Shown here: positions 18,641 to 27,073 of the stretch, in pieces
Numbering within the stretch: position 1 is the first letter of the stretch
Layout of the letters: each line of letters opens with the position of its first letter
Origin: Pseudomonas taeanensis MS-3
GTDB lineage: Bacteria > Pseudomonadota > Gammaproteobacteria > Pseudomonadales > Pseudomonadaceae
Reading direction: 5' to 3'
Assembly: GCF_000498575.2 (NCBI RefSeq)
Contig: NZ_AWSQ01000001.1
Location: forward strand, 1,634,034 to 1,694,806
DNA length: 60,773 bases
Position numbers and translations under genes: made by a program
The notes under the pieces: generated by a model
Seen by the model: only the letters and a program-made list of their open reading frames with translations
Told to the model about the DNA's origin: nothing
Databases searched by the model: none

Positions 18641-19231
18641 ATGAGTCAAACCCTTTCATCTAAAGCGCTCGATCAGCTATTCCTAGAGGCCCGATCGCAT
18701 AACGCCTGGTTCGACCGTCCGGTCACCGATGGCCAGCTTGAGCAGTTGTACGGTCTGCTGCGTCAGGGGCCAACCAGCAATAACTGCAGCCCTGCGCGTT
18801 TTGTCTTTGTTCGTACGCCTGAGGCTAAGCAGCGTCTGCTGCCCGCGCTGAAAGGCTACAACGGCGACAAGATGCTGGGTGCGCCCGTGACGGTGATCGT
18901 CGCTTACGACTGCCAGTTTTACGAGCGCTTACCCGAGCTGTTTCCAATCTACGATGCTGGAGCGGTTTACCGTGAAAACCCGCAGGCGGCCTATGTCGGT
19001 GCCTTGCGTAACGGCAGTCTGCAGGGCGCGTACTTGATCCTGGCGGCGCGTGCACTGGGTCTGGATTGCGGGCCGATGTCGGGTTTTGACAACGCCCAGG
19101 TAGACGTCGAGTTCTTCTCGGATGGCCGCTGGAAGAGCAATTTCCTCTGCTGTCTGGGTTATGGCGATCCTCAAAAACTGCGCCCTGCAGGCATTCGGCT
19201 CGGGTTCGAAGAAACTTGCCAACTGGTGTGA
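18641..19231 (+). CDS. Nitroreductase-family protein, RutE/HadB-like
   Basis: A 196-residue FMN-dependent reductase. I prefer the second ATG (18641): GGAG precedes it by 7 bases, and the length then equals that of the malonic semialdehyde reductase RutE group. The FMN-binding motifs of this branch are seen: RSHNAWFDRPV, LLRQGPTSNNCSPARFVFV and GALRNGSLQGAYLILAARAL. The family reduces aldehydes, enones or nitro groups with NAD(P)H. Here it lies 11 bp before an SDR gene and after an MFS gene. Reduction of a semialdehyde or unsaturated ring-cleavage product fits the context, but the substrate is unknown. Confidence 0.82.
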   Translation: MSQTLSSKALDQLFLEARSHNAWFDRPVTDGQLEQLYGLLRQGPTSNNCSPARFVFVRTPEAKQRLLPALKGYNGDKMLGAPVTVIVAYDCQFYERLPELFPIYDAGAVYRENPQAAYVGALRNGSLQGAYLILAARALGLDCGPMSGFDNAQVDVEFFSDGRWKSNFLCCLGYGDPQKLRPAGIRLGFEETCQLV

Positions 19232-19242
19232 AGGGATAAATC

Positions 19243-20019
19243 GTGAATAACCCACTGTTCGATCTCTCCGGTAAAGTCGCGCTGATCACCGGAGCTACTC
19301 GCGGCATTGGCTTGGCGATTGCTCGCCAATACGGGCGTGCTGGCGCTCGCCTGGCGATCTCTAGCGAGAATGCCGAGGATTGTTCGCGTGTCGCGCTCAT
19401 GCTCAATGGAGAAGGCCTTGATGCTCAGTCTTTCACCGCCGACCTGAGTTCTCAGGCTGCAGTCGTACGGCTCGCTGCTGACGTAAATGAGCGCTTTGGT
19501 CGTCTCGATGTGCTGGCTTGCAACGCTGGCGTAGCGCCGCACATGGGGCCGATCGGCAACGCCAGCGATGCCGACTGGGACCTGACCATGACAGTTAACT
19601 TGCGCAGCGCCCTGTGGCTGACCAGCGCTTTGCTGCCGCAGATGGCGGCGCAGGGCGGCGGCAGCGTGGTGTTGATGGCCAGTATCGCTGGCGTACGCGG
19701 CAACAAGGGCCTTGGCCTTTACGGCCTGTCGAAGGCCGGCCTGGCTCAGCTGGCACGCAACCTGGCGGTGGAGTGGGGGCCGTCGAACATTCGCGTCAAT
19801 GCGATCAGCCCCGGGGTAATCCAGACCGAGTTCGCTCGACCGCTGACTGATCGGCCCGTGGTGATAGAAAAGCGCCTAGCCCTGACCCCGCTGCGCCGTG
19901 TCGGTACGCCCGATGAAATTGCCGCACTGGCACTGTTGCTGGCCGCGCCTGGGGGGGGCTTTATTACCGGTCAGAACATCGTGGTTGATGGCGGTACTAC
20001 CATTGGAGACGGCAACTGA
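19243..20019 (+). CDS. Short-chain dehydrogenase/reductase
   Basis: A 258-residue classical SDR with a GTG start (AAGGGATAAATC upstream). The nucleotide-binding motif TGATRGIG is near residue 17, NAGVAP near 92, the catalytic Ser in MASIAG and the YGLSK Tyr/Lys pair near 162. The C-terminus ends GQNIVVDGGTTIGDGN as in many SDRs. It sits 11 bp after the nitroreductase gene, so the two are likely co-translated. It oxidises or reduces an alcohol/ketone intermediate; the substrate cannot be told from sequence. Confidence 0.87.
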   Translation: MNNPLFDLSGKVALITGATRGIGLAIARQYGRAGARLAISSENAEDCSRVALMLNGEGLDAQSFTADLSSQAAVVRLAADVNERFGRLDVLACNAGVAPHMGPIGNASDADWDLTMTVNLRSALWLTSALLPQMAAQGGGSVVLMASIAGVRGNKGLGLYGLSKAGLAQLARNLAVEWGPSNIRVNAISPGVIQTEFARPLTDRPVVIEKRLALTPLRRVGTPDEIAALALLLAAPGGGFITGQNIVVDGGTTIGDGN

Positions 20020-20058
20020 GTTTGGCGCACGCTTTCGATTTGTTGTGTTGTTTATGGC

Positions 20059-20679
20059 CTATACCGAACAGCCATAGCTTGGCAACGGGCCGAAGGCGGC
20101 GGCGATCACGGCGTTTTCCGTGTCTGCCCGGCTCAATTGTTCCAGCATGTAGGGCTTGAGCATATGACTTTGTCTCAATCGGGCATAACCATAGAGTGTC
20201 GACCACATTGCCACGAGCCGAACCCTCACGTGCTTCACATCCGCGCTGCCAAGCGCGCTCGCCACACTCGCGCCGATCTGCTCATAGGTCTCGTGCAACA
20301 ACCCGCCTAATTCGTCCGCTTCATTGGCTTGTACCAACAAGCCGGAATCAAACATCAGCATGAATAGGCCTGGGCGTCGCTCGGCAAAGTCGAGGAAGGC
20401 CCGGCCCAGCGCATGGGCTTTTTCCTGCGGGCTTTGCGAGCCGGCCATCACTTGTCGGTGATCGTTCAGCAACAGCTGAAATCCCTCGCAGGCGCACGCG
20501 GTCAGCAGTGCGTCGCGATCGGTGAAGTGGCGGTAAGGGGCGGCGCGCGAGACGGCAACGACCTGTGCCAGTTCGCGAAGTGATAGCGTCTGATAGCCAT
20601 CGCGCTCGATGACCTCGAGCGCGGCGTCGAGCAAGGCCTGGCGGAGATTGCCGTGGTGATAAGACCGTGTATCGCTCAT
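20059..20679 (-). CDS. TetR-family regulator
   Basis: A 206-residue TetR protein. The start at 20679 is preceded by GAAGGTACTC; an upstream ATG would add four residues. The N-terminal HTH covers about residues 20-55 (LSLRELAQVVAVSRAAPYRHFTDRDALL). The C-terminal part matches the WHG-type effector domain. It faces the Rieske oxygenase gene at 20863 divergently, and a perfect 19-bp inverted repeat lies between them, so it most likely represses that oxygenase and itself until an aromatic ligand binds. Confidence 0.9.
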   Translation of the reverse strand: MSDTRSYHHGNLRQALLDAALEVIERDGYQTLSLRELAQVVAVSRAAPYRHFTDRDALLTACACEGFQLLLNDHRQVMAGSQSPQEKAHALGRAFLDFAERRPGLFMLMFDSGLLVQANEADELGGLLHETYEQIGASVASALGSADVKHVRVRLVAMWSTLYGYARLRQSHMLKPYMLEQLSRADTENAVIAAAFGPLPSYGCSV

Positions 20680-20715
20680 GAGTACCTTCATTGACGGAAC
20701 GGGATGGTGACGTTA

Positions 20716-20734
20716 ATGTAAGCGCAGCTTACAT
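20716..20734. promoter_or_regulatory. TetR operator candidate
   Basis: ATGTAAGC-GCA-GCTTACAT is a perfect 8-3-8 inverted repeat located 37 bp before the tetR start and about 130 bp before the divergent Rieske oxygenase start. Size and symmetry are typical of TetR operators. Confidence 0.75.
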
Positions 20735-20862
20735 CTGATCGGCAGGCGGTAGCCAGAGCTGCCTGCAGGGGCTTCTGCTGCTGGGACCCGCGTACAGGGT
20801 AGCAAGCGCGATCGCCGGTTGGGCGATGGCTTTTCGCATGGTTTGGTGAGGATAAAAACAAT

Positions 20863-21909
20863 ATGGCTTATCTACGAAACGTTTGGTATGTGGCCGCCTG
20901 GGATAATGAAGTGAAGCCCGGTGAACTGTTTACTCGTATGCTGCTCGACGAGCAGGTGTTGCTCTTTCGCGACGAAGCGGGCAAGGTCCAGTCGGTCTTC
21001 GACCGCTGCCCTCATCGCTTCGCTCCGCTTTCGATGGGCAAGCTGTGCGGCAATACCGTTCAGTGCGCCTATCACGGGCTGCAGTTCGACGGTTCCGGTG
21101 CCTGCACTAAAAATCCTCACGGCGACGGTGCTATACCGCGTGCGGCAAAGGTCAAGGCCTATCGCGTTGTCGAAAAATACAGCCTGATCTGGATCTGGAT
21201 GGGCGATGATGAGCAGGCTGACGAGTCGCTGATTCCCGACTTTTCATGCATGGATCCGCAGCACATGTATGTCGCTAAGCGTTACCTGCTCGCCCGTGCG
21301 AACTATGTGCTTGAGTCGGACAATATCCTCGATCTGTCGCACATTCAGTATCTGCACCCCGGTACCTTGGGCAGCGATGACGTGAGTCAGTCCATCACCA
21401 AAGTCGAGCAGCAAGGTAATACGGTCTGGTCCTACCGCCTGATTGTGGCCGAGATCATGCCGGACTTCCTCTACGCAGCCATGGGAATTCCCGCCGGTAC
21501 CACGGTTGATCGCTGGATCGATGTGCGCTGGGACGCGCCGGCCAACATGCTGTTGCTGGCCGGCGCAGTCGCGACCGGCGAGGCGCGCAGCGAGGGTCGG
21601 GAGACGCCGTTGCCGCACCTGTTCACGCCCGAGACCGAGACCACCACGCACTACTGGTTCGCTTTTCCGATGCCTCATGAACTGGGCGAGCAGGGCGCGC
21701 AAATTGCCGAGCAACAGGTCTCCGGCCTGTACGAACCGTTCAGCAAGGAGGACTTGCCGATGCTCGAAGCGCAGCAAAAAGCGATTGGCGGCGCCGATTT
21801 TTGGTCGCTCAAGCCAGTCCTGCTGCCCGGCGATGCGGGTGCTGTGCGTGCGCGGCGGGTACTGGACAAGCTTATTGCGGACGAGCAGGGCGCCCAGAAC
21901 TCTGCTTGA
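20863..21909 (+). CDS. VanA/DdmC-type Rieske oxygenase, alpha subunit
   Basis: A 348-residue Rieske non-heme iron oxygenase of the short homotrimeric O-demethylase type (vanillate and dicamba demethylases). The Rieske cluster ligands are C49-P-H51 and C68-A-Y-H71. The mononuclear iron site is in ESDNILDLSHIQYLHPG (about residues 152-168), with the D-x2-H-x4-H pattern. It needs a ferredoxin or reductase partner; no reductase is in this window. TetR-controlled by position. It probably removes an O-methyl group or hydroxylates a benzylic carbon. It is a close paralogue of the gene at 25928, with identical spacing of cluster ligands. Confidence 0.92.
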   Translation: MAYLRNVWYVAAWDNEVKPGELFTRMLLDEQVLLFRDEAGKVQSVFDRCPHRFAPLSMGKLCGNTVQCAYHGLQFDGSGACTKNPHGDGAIPRAAKVKAYRVVEKYSLIWIWMGDDEQADESLIPDFSCMDPQHMYVAKRYLLARANYVLESDNILDLSHIQYLHPGTLGSDDVSQSITKVEQQGNTVWSYRLIVAEIMPDFLYAAMGIPAGTTVDRWIDVRWDAPANMLLLAGAVATGEARSEGRETPLPHLFTPETETTTHYWFAFPMPHELGEQGAQIAEQQVSGLYEPFSKEDLPMLEAQQKAIGGADFWSLKPVLLPGDAGAVRARRVLDKLIADEQGAQNSA

Positions 21910-21984
21910 ACACAATGGCAGGCTAGGGAAGAAGGGGCTCAGATACCAGGCTTTCAATTGCTGTGATGAGCTACTTCACTATGG

Positions 21985-22021
21985 GTGGTGCCCGGCGCAG
22001 CGTAGCTTGGCCGGGCACCAC
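21985..22021. terminator. Bidirectional hairpin between convergent genes
   Basis: GTGGTGCCCGG and CCGGGCACCAC form a perfect 11-bp stem. It lies between the Rieske gene (ends 21909) and the convergent SDR gene (ends 22034). There is no T-tract, so it may be an intrinsic terminator of weak type or a repeat element. Confidence 0.55.
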
Positions 22022-22033
22022 AGATATCACCTC

Positions 22034-22786
22034 TTAGGTCAGCGGCCTGCCGCCATCGACCGGGATAATCGCCCCGGTGGTGAAGGTCAACTGCGTTGCC
22101 AGTGCGAGTACCGCTGCGGCCACTTCGTCAGGTTTGGCGAGCCGCTTGAGGGGCGTGCGTTCGGCCTGTTCGTTGCGCCAGTTGTCATCGAGCCCTTTAA
22201 CGAACTCGGTGTCGGTCAGCCCCGGTGCTACTGACACCACTCGCACCGTCGGCGCCAAGGCGCGGGCGAGCGAGCGGGTCATGTTGTCCACCGCGGCCTT
22301 GGATGCGCAGTACATGACGTTGCTGCCCATTGCCGTGACCGCCGCGATCGAGGTGATATTCACCACCAATCCAGCACCGCTCTTTTGCAGCAACGGGCGC
22401 AGTGCGCGCACGCAGGCGAAGGGCCCGCGCACGTTCGTCGCAAGTATCTGATCGATCAGCGCATCGTCCAGACCATCCAGGTCGTCGTGGGCAACAAAAC
22501 GTGTGGTGCCTGCGCAATTGACCAACAGGTCTAGCCGTCCGTAACGGCGTTCGACTTGCGCAGCCAGTTCGGCGAGTGCCGAGCTGTCAGTGACTGGCGC
22601 AGGCAGAGCCACGTGCTGCTGGCTCTCTCCCGGTAGCCCTGCAGCCAGACGCTCGGCCGGCTCGCGCGAGCTATTGTAGCCCACCACGATACTTGCACCT
22701 TCACGAGCCAGGTGCTGGCAGATCGCGGTGCCCAGCCCCCCTGCGCCACCGGTGACCAATGCCACCTTGCCTTTCAATGTATCCAT
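22034..22786 (-). CDS. Short-chain dehydrogenase/reductase, third gene of the LacI-controlled operon
   Basis: A 250-residue classical SDR. The ATG at 22786 follows TGAGGA and is preferred over an upstream TTG. The nucleotide motif TGGAGGLG is near residue 13, NCAGTT near 92, Ser in ITSIAAV, and the YCASK Tyr/Lys pair near 158, ending GAIIPVDGG. The start follows the HisD-like stop codon by 13 bases, so both are made from one transcript. It probably works on the same intermediate as the HisD-like enzyme or the next one. Confidence 0.87.
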   Translation of the reverse strand: MDTLKGKVALVTGGAGGLGTAICQHLAREGASIVVGYNSSREPAERLAAGLPGESQQHVALPAPVTDSSALAELAAQVERRYGRLDLLVNCAGTTRFVAHDDLDGLDDALIDQILATNVRGPFACVRALRPLLQKSGAGLVVNITSIAAVTAMGSNVMYCASKAAVDNMTRSLARALAPTVRVVSVAPGLTDTEFVKGLDDNWRNEQAERTPLKRLAKPDEVAAAVLALATQLTFTTGAIIPVDGGRPLT

Positions 22787-22799
22787 GTCAGCGTTGTCC

Positions 22800-24083
22800 T
22801 CAGACAATTTTTTTCAGGCGGCGCACGCGGATATCTGCTTGTTCCTTATGGCCAGAGAAATGCTCCAGAGCGCACAGCCGTGAGCAGTACTCACCGATCA
22901 TTACCGAGGCGTCATCAGTCAGTATGCGCTGATAGGTGTGGGTCTTGATGAACTTGCCGACCCATAGCCCGCCGGTGTAGCGGCCCGCACCCATGGTCGG
23001 CAGCGTGTGATTGGTACCGATCACCTTGTCGCCATAGGAGACGTTGGTACGAGCACCGAGGAACAGCCCGCCATAGTTGGTCATGCGCTCGAGGAACCAG
23101 TCCGGGTCACGGGTCATTACCTGTACATGCTCGGAGCAAATGCGCTCTGACTCCTGCAGCATTTCTTCCTCGGTGTCGCAGAGGATTATTTCTCCATATT
23201 CCTGCCAAGCCTGGCGGGCAACGGGTGCTGTATCCAGGCGTGCCAGTACCGCTTCGATTGCGGCTGGCAGCTGCTCGGCAATGGCCCTGCTGGTCGTCAC
23301 GCAGATGGCTGGAGAGGTTGGGCCATGTTCGGCTTGGCCCAGCAGATCGACTGCGACCAGCTCGGCGTCCACCGTATCGTCGCAAATAACCATCGTCTCG
23401 GTCGGTCCGGCGAACAGGTCAATGCCGACGCGTCCGAACAGCTGGCGCTTGGCTTCGGCGACGTAGGCATTGCCCGGCCCAACGATCATGTCCACCGGAG
23501 CGATGGATTCGGTGCCCAACGCCATCGCCGCGACACCCTGAACGCCGCCCATCACGTAGATTTCATCGGCACCGGCCAAGGCCATCGCAGCAATGATTGC
23601 AGCTGACGGCTTGCCTTCGAACGGCGGGGCGCAGGCGATCACACGCTTTACGCCGGCCACCTTGGCGGTGAGCACGCTCATGTGAGCCGAGGCCAATAGC
23701 GGGTATTTGCCGCCGGGGATGTAACAACCAACCGAGTTGACCGGGATGTTCTTGTGGCCGAGCACTACGCCAGGGAGGGTTTCGACCTCGACGTCACGCA
23801 TCGACATCAACTGGATCTGCGCGAAGCGGCGGATCTGCGCCTGAGCGAACTTGATATCCTCGATAGCTTGCGCGGATAGACTGTCGATGCACACCTGGAT
23901 CTCGTCCTGACTCAAGCGTAGGGATGGCGGATTCCACTGGTCGAAACGCTCGGAGTACGTACGCACGGCCGCCTCTCCTTGCTGCTCGATATCGCGAATG
24001 ATGGACTCGACGGTGGAGCGAACCTGCGCATTGAGCTCGGCCTTGGTCTCGACGGGCTTACCTTTTTTCAGATGGCGAATCAT
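22800..24083 (-). CDS. HisD-like NAD-dependent alcohol dehydrogenase
   Basis: A 427-residue member of the histidinol dehydrogenase fold. The four zinc ligands of HisD appear kept: Gln and His in [11 protein letters not shown], Asp in [14 protein letters not shown] and His in HFSGHKEQ. The NAD-site stretch [17 protein letters not shown] is present. It is not in a histidine operon; it lies between an AhpD-like and an SDR gene in a catabolic cluster. Related HisD paralogues such as HpsN carry out two-step oxidation of an alcohol to an acid on non-histidine substrates. A role in oxidising a side-chain primary alcohol to a carboxylate is inferred. AGGAG precedes the ATG. Confidence 0.87.
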   Translation of the reverse strand: MIRHLKKGKPVETKAELNAQVRSTVESIIRDIEQQGEAAVRTYSERFDQWNPPSLRLSQDEIQVCIDSLSAQAIEDIKFAQAQIRRFAQIQLMSMRDVEVETLPGVVLGHKNIPVNSVGCYIPGGKYPLLASAHMSVLTAKVAGVKRVIACAPPFEGKPSAAIIAAMALAGADEIYVMGGVQGVAAMALGTESIAPVDMIVGPGNAYVAEAKRQLFGRVGIDLFAGPTETMVICDDTVDAELVAVDLLGQAEHGPTSPAICVTTSRAIAEQLPAAIEAVLARLDTAPVARQAWQEYGEIILCDTEEEMLQESERICSEHVQVMTRDPDWFLERMTNYGGLFLGARTNVSYGDKVIGTNHTLPTMGAGRYTGGLWVGKFIKTHTYQRILTDDASVMIGEYCSRLCALEHFSGHKEQADIRVRRLKKIV

Positions 24084-24099
24084 TTGTGTACTCCTGATT

Positions 24100-24654
24100 T
24101 CATGGCTGTGGTTCGAGGGGGATATCGAGCGCGATGAGAACGCGCGCGACCATGTTGTAGGCGGCGATCACACCGACCAGTTCGACCAGCTGCGTATCAC
24201 CGAGCCGACCGCGGAGCTCGGTGAGCAGATCATGGTCGACTTGCAGTTGGTGGGTCATCTGGGTGGCGATAGTGAGGGCCTGGTGCTCGAGTGAGCTGAA
24301 CAGCTCGGCAGTGGTTTCGCTCGCAGGGTTCGTCAGCGCCGCCAGTTGCGCCTCGCTACCGCCTAGGTTCAGGAAGACCTTGCTGTGCGCGGCATACTCG
24401 TAATGAGTGCCGGTCAGGACGGCCACCTTGCAAATAACCAGTTCGCGCAGGGATGCCGACAGCGCGAGCTCGTTGCGGACCTTCCCAAGCAATGCGCCCC
24501 AGCCTTGAGCGAATGGCACGCTGCGCATCAGCATGCGGTCGAGGTTCAGCAGCGGACCACCGCGTCGTGCGCGAACTTCGCGGGCTAGCTGGGCAAGCGA
24601 CTCGCCGGCAGCATCGAGCTGTGCATCTGTAAGCAGGGGTGGCGTAGGGGGCAT
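24100..24654 (-). CDS. Carboxymuconolactone decarboxylase/AhpD-like protein without CxxC
   Basis: A 184-residue CMD-fold protein. The ATG at 24654 has GAAGG 5 bases upstream and is preferred over a TTG. The fold signature [20 protein letters not shown] is near residue 85, but the redox ExxCxxC pair of AhpD is absent; the single Cys (ICKV) is not in that position. This fits the decarboxylase-like or non-peroxidase branch with conserved E and H. It is the first gene of the AhpD-like, HisD-like and SDR operon. It is much larger and different from the pcaC product at 44514, so it is not the protocatechuate decarboxylase. Role unknown. Confidence 0.8.
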   Translation of the reverse strand: MPPTPPLLTDAQLDAAGESLAQLAREVRARRGGPLLNLDRMLMRSVPFAQGWGALLGKVRNELALSASLRELVICKVAVLTGTHYEYAAHSKVFLNLGGSEAQLAALTNPASETTAELFSSLEHQALTIATQMTHQLQVDHDLLTELRGRLGDTQLVELVGVIAAYNMVARVLIALDIPLEPQP

Positions 24655-24673
24655 CGGGGCCTTCAATTGTAGT

Positions 24674-24689
24674 TTGCATACGTATGCAA
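24674..24689. promoter_or_regulatory. LacI-type operator (perfect palindrome)
   Basis: TTGCATACGTATGCAA is a perfect 16-bp palindrome with a central CG, the hallmark of LacI/GalR operators. It lies 20 bases before the AhpD-like start and 135 bp before the divergent lacI-type gene, so the LacI protein very probably binds here to repress the three-gene operon. Confidence 0.82.
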
Positions 24690-24823
24690 TTTAGCTGATC
24701 GTTTACATCTGCGCACTAAAAAAATTGCTTATGTTCAGATTCGCTGCGTAACGACGTCATTTCGATCGGGCCGCTTATCTGCCAAGCTATGCCTCTCGAG
24801 GCGACGACTGGGCGAAGGTAGCA

Positions 24824-25891
24824 ATGACTGGACAGATAGATGCATCGCGTCGCCCGATAACCGCCAAGGACGTGGCGCGTTTGGCCGGTGTGTCGCAATC
24901 CGCCGTGTCGCGCACCTTCACCCAGGGTGCGAGTGTCGGCCCCGCCACGCGAGAGAAGGTCAGGCAGGCGGCTACACAGCTCGGTTATCGCCCCAATCTA
25001 CTGGCCCGTTCACTGATCACTAGTCGCTCCAACCTCGTCGGTGTGGTCGTGCCCAGTCTCGACAACCCTTTCTACGCCCAGGTGCTCGAACAGTTGAGCG
25101 CTGCGTTCGAGTCACTCGGCTACCGCATCCTGCTGTTCTCCACGGCGAACCATGAGGACTCGGATCCGGTGCTGGAGGAGGTGCTGAGTTACCGCGTCGA
25201 GGCATTGATCCTGGTTTCCGCCAGCCTGTCGTCCAGCTTCGCCGAGCAGTGCTATGCCATCGGACTGCCGGTGGTGCTGTTCAACCGACGGATCGACAAC
25301 GACAACATTTCCAGCGTGACCAGCGACAACGTAACGGGGGCACGCATGATCGCCGCGTTTCTGATCGCGGCGGGCCATCGGCATATTGGTTTCATCGCGG
25401 GCAAACCGACGTCATCTACCGGCCGTGACCGCCAGCGTGCGTTCCATGAAGCGCTCGATGCTGCAGGACGGGGAGTGCCAGTCACCGAGGTTGGCGCGTT
25501 CAGCTTCGAAGGCGGGGCCGCGGCCACTCGTCGCTTGCTGACGGTGCAGCCACAGATCGACGCGATCTTCTGCGCCAATGATGTCATGGCTCTGGCCGCG
25601 ATCGGCGTCGCCAGTCATGAGTTCGGCCGGCATGTGGGCAAGGATATTTCGATCGTCGGATTCGACGATATCGCCATCAGCGCCTGGCCGACCTTTGCAC
25701 TAACGACGTACCAGCAGCCCGTGGTGCGGATGGTCGAGCGGACGGTGCGGATCATTCTCGATCAGCTTGAACGGCCCGGTAGTCGCGCCGTTGCCGAGAT
25801 CATCGCCGGGCAGTTGGTGGTACGCCGCAGCGCGCACGCCCCGGAGCATGGCGTAGTGATACGAGACGGCCAGAGCATCTGGCAGCCCTGA
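24824..25891 (+). CDS. LacI-family regulator
   Basis: A 355-residue LacI/GalR protein. The HTH is at residues 12-35 (ITAKDVARLAGVSQSAVSRT), followed by the hinge helix (PNLLARSLITSRSNLVGVVV) and the periplasmic-binding-like effector domain (LVGVVVPSLDNPFYAQVL, SIVGFDDIAISAW). It is divergent from the AhpD-like/HisD-like/SDR operon across a perfect LacI operator. Regulators of this family usually bind sugars, polyols or acids, so the ligand may be a glycerol- or sugar-like part of the substrate, or a ring-cleavage acid. Confidence 0.92.
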   Translation: MTGQIDASRRPITAKDVARLAGVSQSAVSRTFTQGASVGPATREKVRQAATQLGYRPNLLARSLITSRSNLVGVVVPSLDNPFYAQVLEQLSAAFESLGYRILLFSTANHEDSDPVLEEVLSYRVEALILVSASLSSSFAEQCYAIGLPVVLFNRRIDNDNISSVTSDNVTGARMIAAFLIAAGHRHIGFIAGKPTSSTGRDRQRAFHEALDAAGRGVPVTEVGAFSFEGGAAATRRLLTVQPQIDAIFCANDVMALAAIGVASHEFGRHVGKDISIVGFDDIAISAWPTFALTTYQQPVVRMVERTVRIILDQLERPGSRAVAEIIAGQLVVRRSAHAPEHGVVIRDGQSIWQP

Positions 25892-25926
25892 GCCCGTTCC
25901 CCCCGGACCATCCGCGCCCGGGCTCA
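25889..25926. terminator. Bidirectional terminator-like hairpin
   Basis: TGAGCCCG and CGGGCTCA form a perfect 8-bp stem spanning the short gap between the convergent lacI-type gene (ends 25891) and Rieske gene (ends 25928). The stem includes the lacI stop codon. Confidence 0.6.
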
Positions 25927-25927
25927 C

Positions 25928-26962
25928 TTAGTCGGCCTGCTGCTCTTGTTCGATCATCCCGGCGAGAATCCGCCGGGCTCGAACGGCGCCCGCATCGCCT
26001 GCCAGCAGAATTGGCTTGAGCGACCAGAAATCGTCCGAGCCCATGAGCCGCTGTTGTGCCTCTACGATGGGTTTATCCTCGCCGGCGAATATGCCCACCA
26101 ACATCTCGTTCAGCATTCGGTTGTACTCGATATCGTCCTGCAGAAACGAACGGGTGTTGGCGTAGAAGTAATGCGTGGTGTTTTCACTTTCCGGAGTCAT
26201 CACGTGTAGGTTGGCGCTGGTCACCGCCAGCTCGTCCGAGCCTCCTGCGGGTGCGACGCCCGTGGACAGGTACATTGATGCAGGGGGCGACCAGACCACG
26301 TCAGTCCACACATCGGCGAGTGCCTGTGGTTCCGGCAGGTGCGGGGCGAAAGCCGGCGGAGCCACCTCGTCAAAGGCTTCCCAGAGGATGCCCAGCCTGT
26401 TGCCGTCCAGTTCACTCAGTTTAGCTCCGACCCGACTTAGGGCCCCGCCACCCAGTGTATCGGGGTGCAGGAAATCGACATGACTCAGGTCCATAATGTT
26501 GTCGGTCAGCAGTTGATAATCGCTAAGGGTATGCAGATAACCCAGGTTGCGAGCGGTGGGTTTGGCTGCGCTGAGGAAGGCATAGTCCGGTATAAGTGAT
26601 GTATCGGCCTTGTCCGTATCTCCCATCCAGATCCAGACGGCCAGATGCTGCTCGATGACCGGGTACGCCTTGACTTGCGCCGCCTTGGGAATGCGGCCAT
26701 CTCCATGCGGGTTGTGGCTGCATTTCCCGGCGCTGTCGAAGGTCAGCCCATGGTAGGGGCACCTCACACAGTCGCCTTGCAGCGTGCCCATGTGCAGCGG
26801 GGCAAAACGATGCGGGCAGCGATTGCTGATCGCCGCTACGCTGGTATCGGTTTTACGGTAGAACAGGATCGATTCGCCCAGCAGGGTTCGGTTGAACAAG
26901 GCGCCTTCGGCCAGCTCCTCGCTCCAGGCAGCCATGTACCAGGTATTACGCAAATAGTTCAT
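25928..26962 (-). CDS. Second VanA/DdmC-type Rieske oxygenase
   Basis: A 344-residue Rieske oxygenase with C49-P-H51 and C68-P-Y-H71 as cluster ligands and DNIMDLSHVDFLHPDTLG holding the iron-site Asp and two His. It shares the MxYLRNxWYxAAW opening and the last residues (LLAGDAGAVRARRIL) with the oxygenase at 20863, so the two are diverged paralogues with perhaps different methoxy or alkyl positions as targets. A divergent AraC-type gene 111 bp away is the likely regulator. AAGGAAAAC precedes the ATG. Its electron source is not in the window, except possibly the Rieske ferredoxin at 28.6 kb. Confidence 0.92.
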   Translation of the reverse strand: MNYLRNTWYMAAWSEELAEGALFNRTLLGESILFYRKTDTSVAAISNRCPHRFAPLHMGTLQGDCVRCPYHGLTFDSAGKCSHNPHGDGRIPKAAQVKAYPVIEQHLAVWIWMGDTDKADTSLIPDYAFLSAAKPTARNLGYLHTLSDYQLLTDNIMDLSHVDFLHPDTLGGGALSRVGAKLSELDGNRLGILWEAFDEVAPPAFAPHLPEPQALADVWTDVVWSPPASMYLSTGVAPAGGSDELAVTSANLHVMTPESENTTHYFYANTRSFLQDDIEYNRMLNEMLVGIFAGEDKPIVEAQQRLMGSDDFWSLKPILLAGDAGAVRARRILAGMIEQEQQAD

Positions 26963-27073
26963 TATTGTTTTCCTTTGCGGAGTGCACTTAAGACCTCACT
27001 ATCCTGCGAATCTGGTAGACGAAACAGCCTTCAGAGTCCTAATTTACGACTAAATACTCTCATTTGGTGATGC

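Noticed and set aside
24100..24654. Second pcaC
   Set aside because: Same fold but much longer and lacks the PcaC blocks; it belongs to the LacI-controlled operon.
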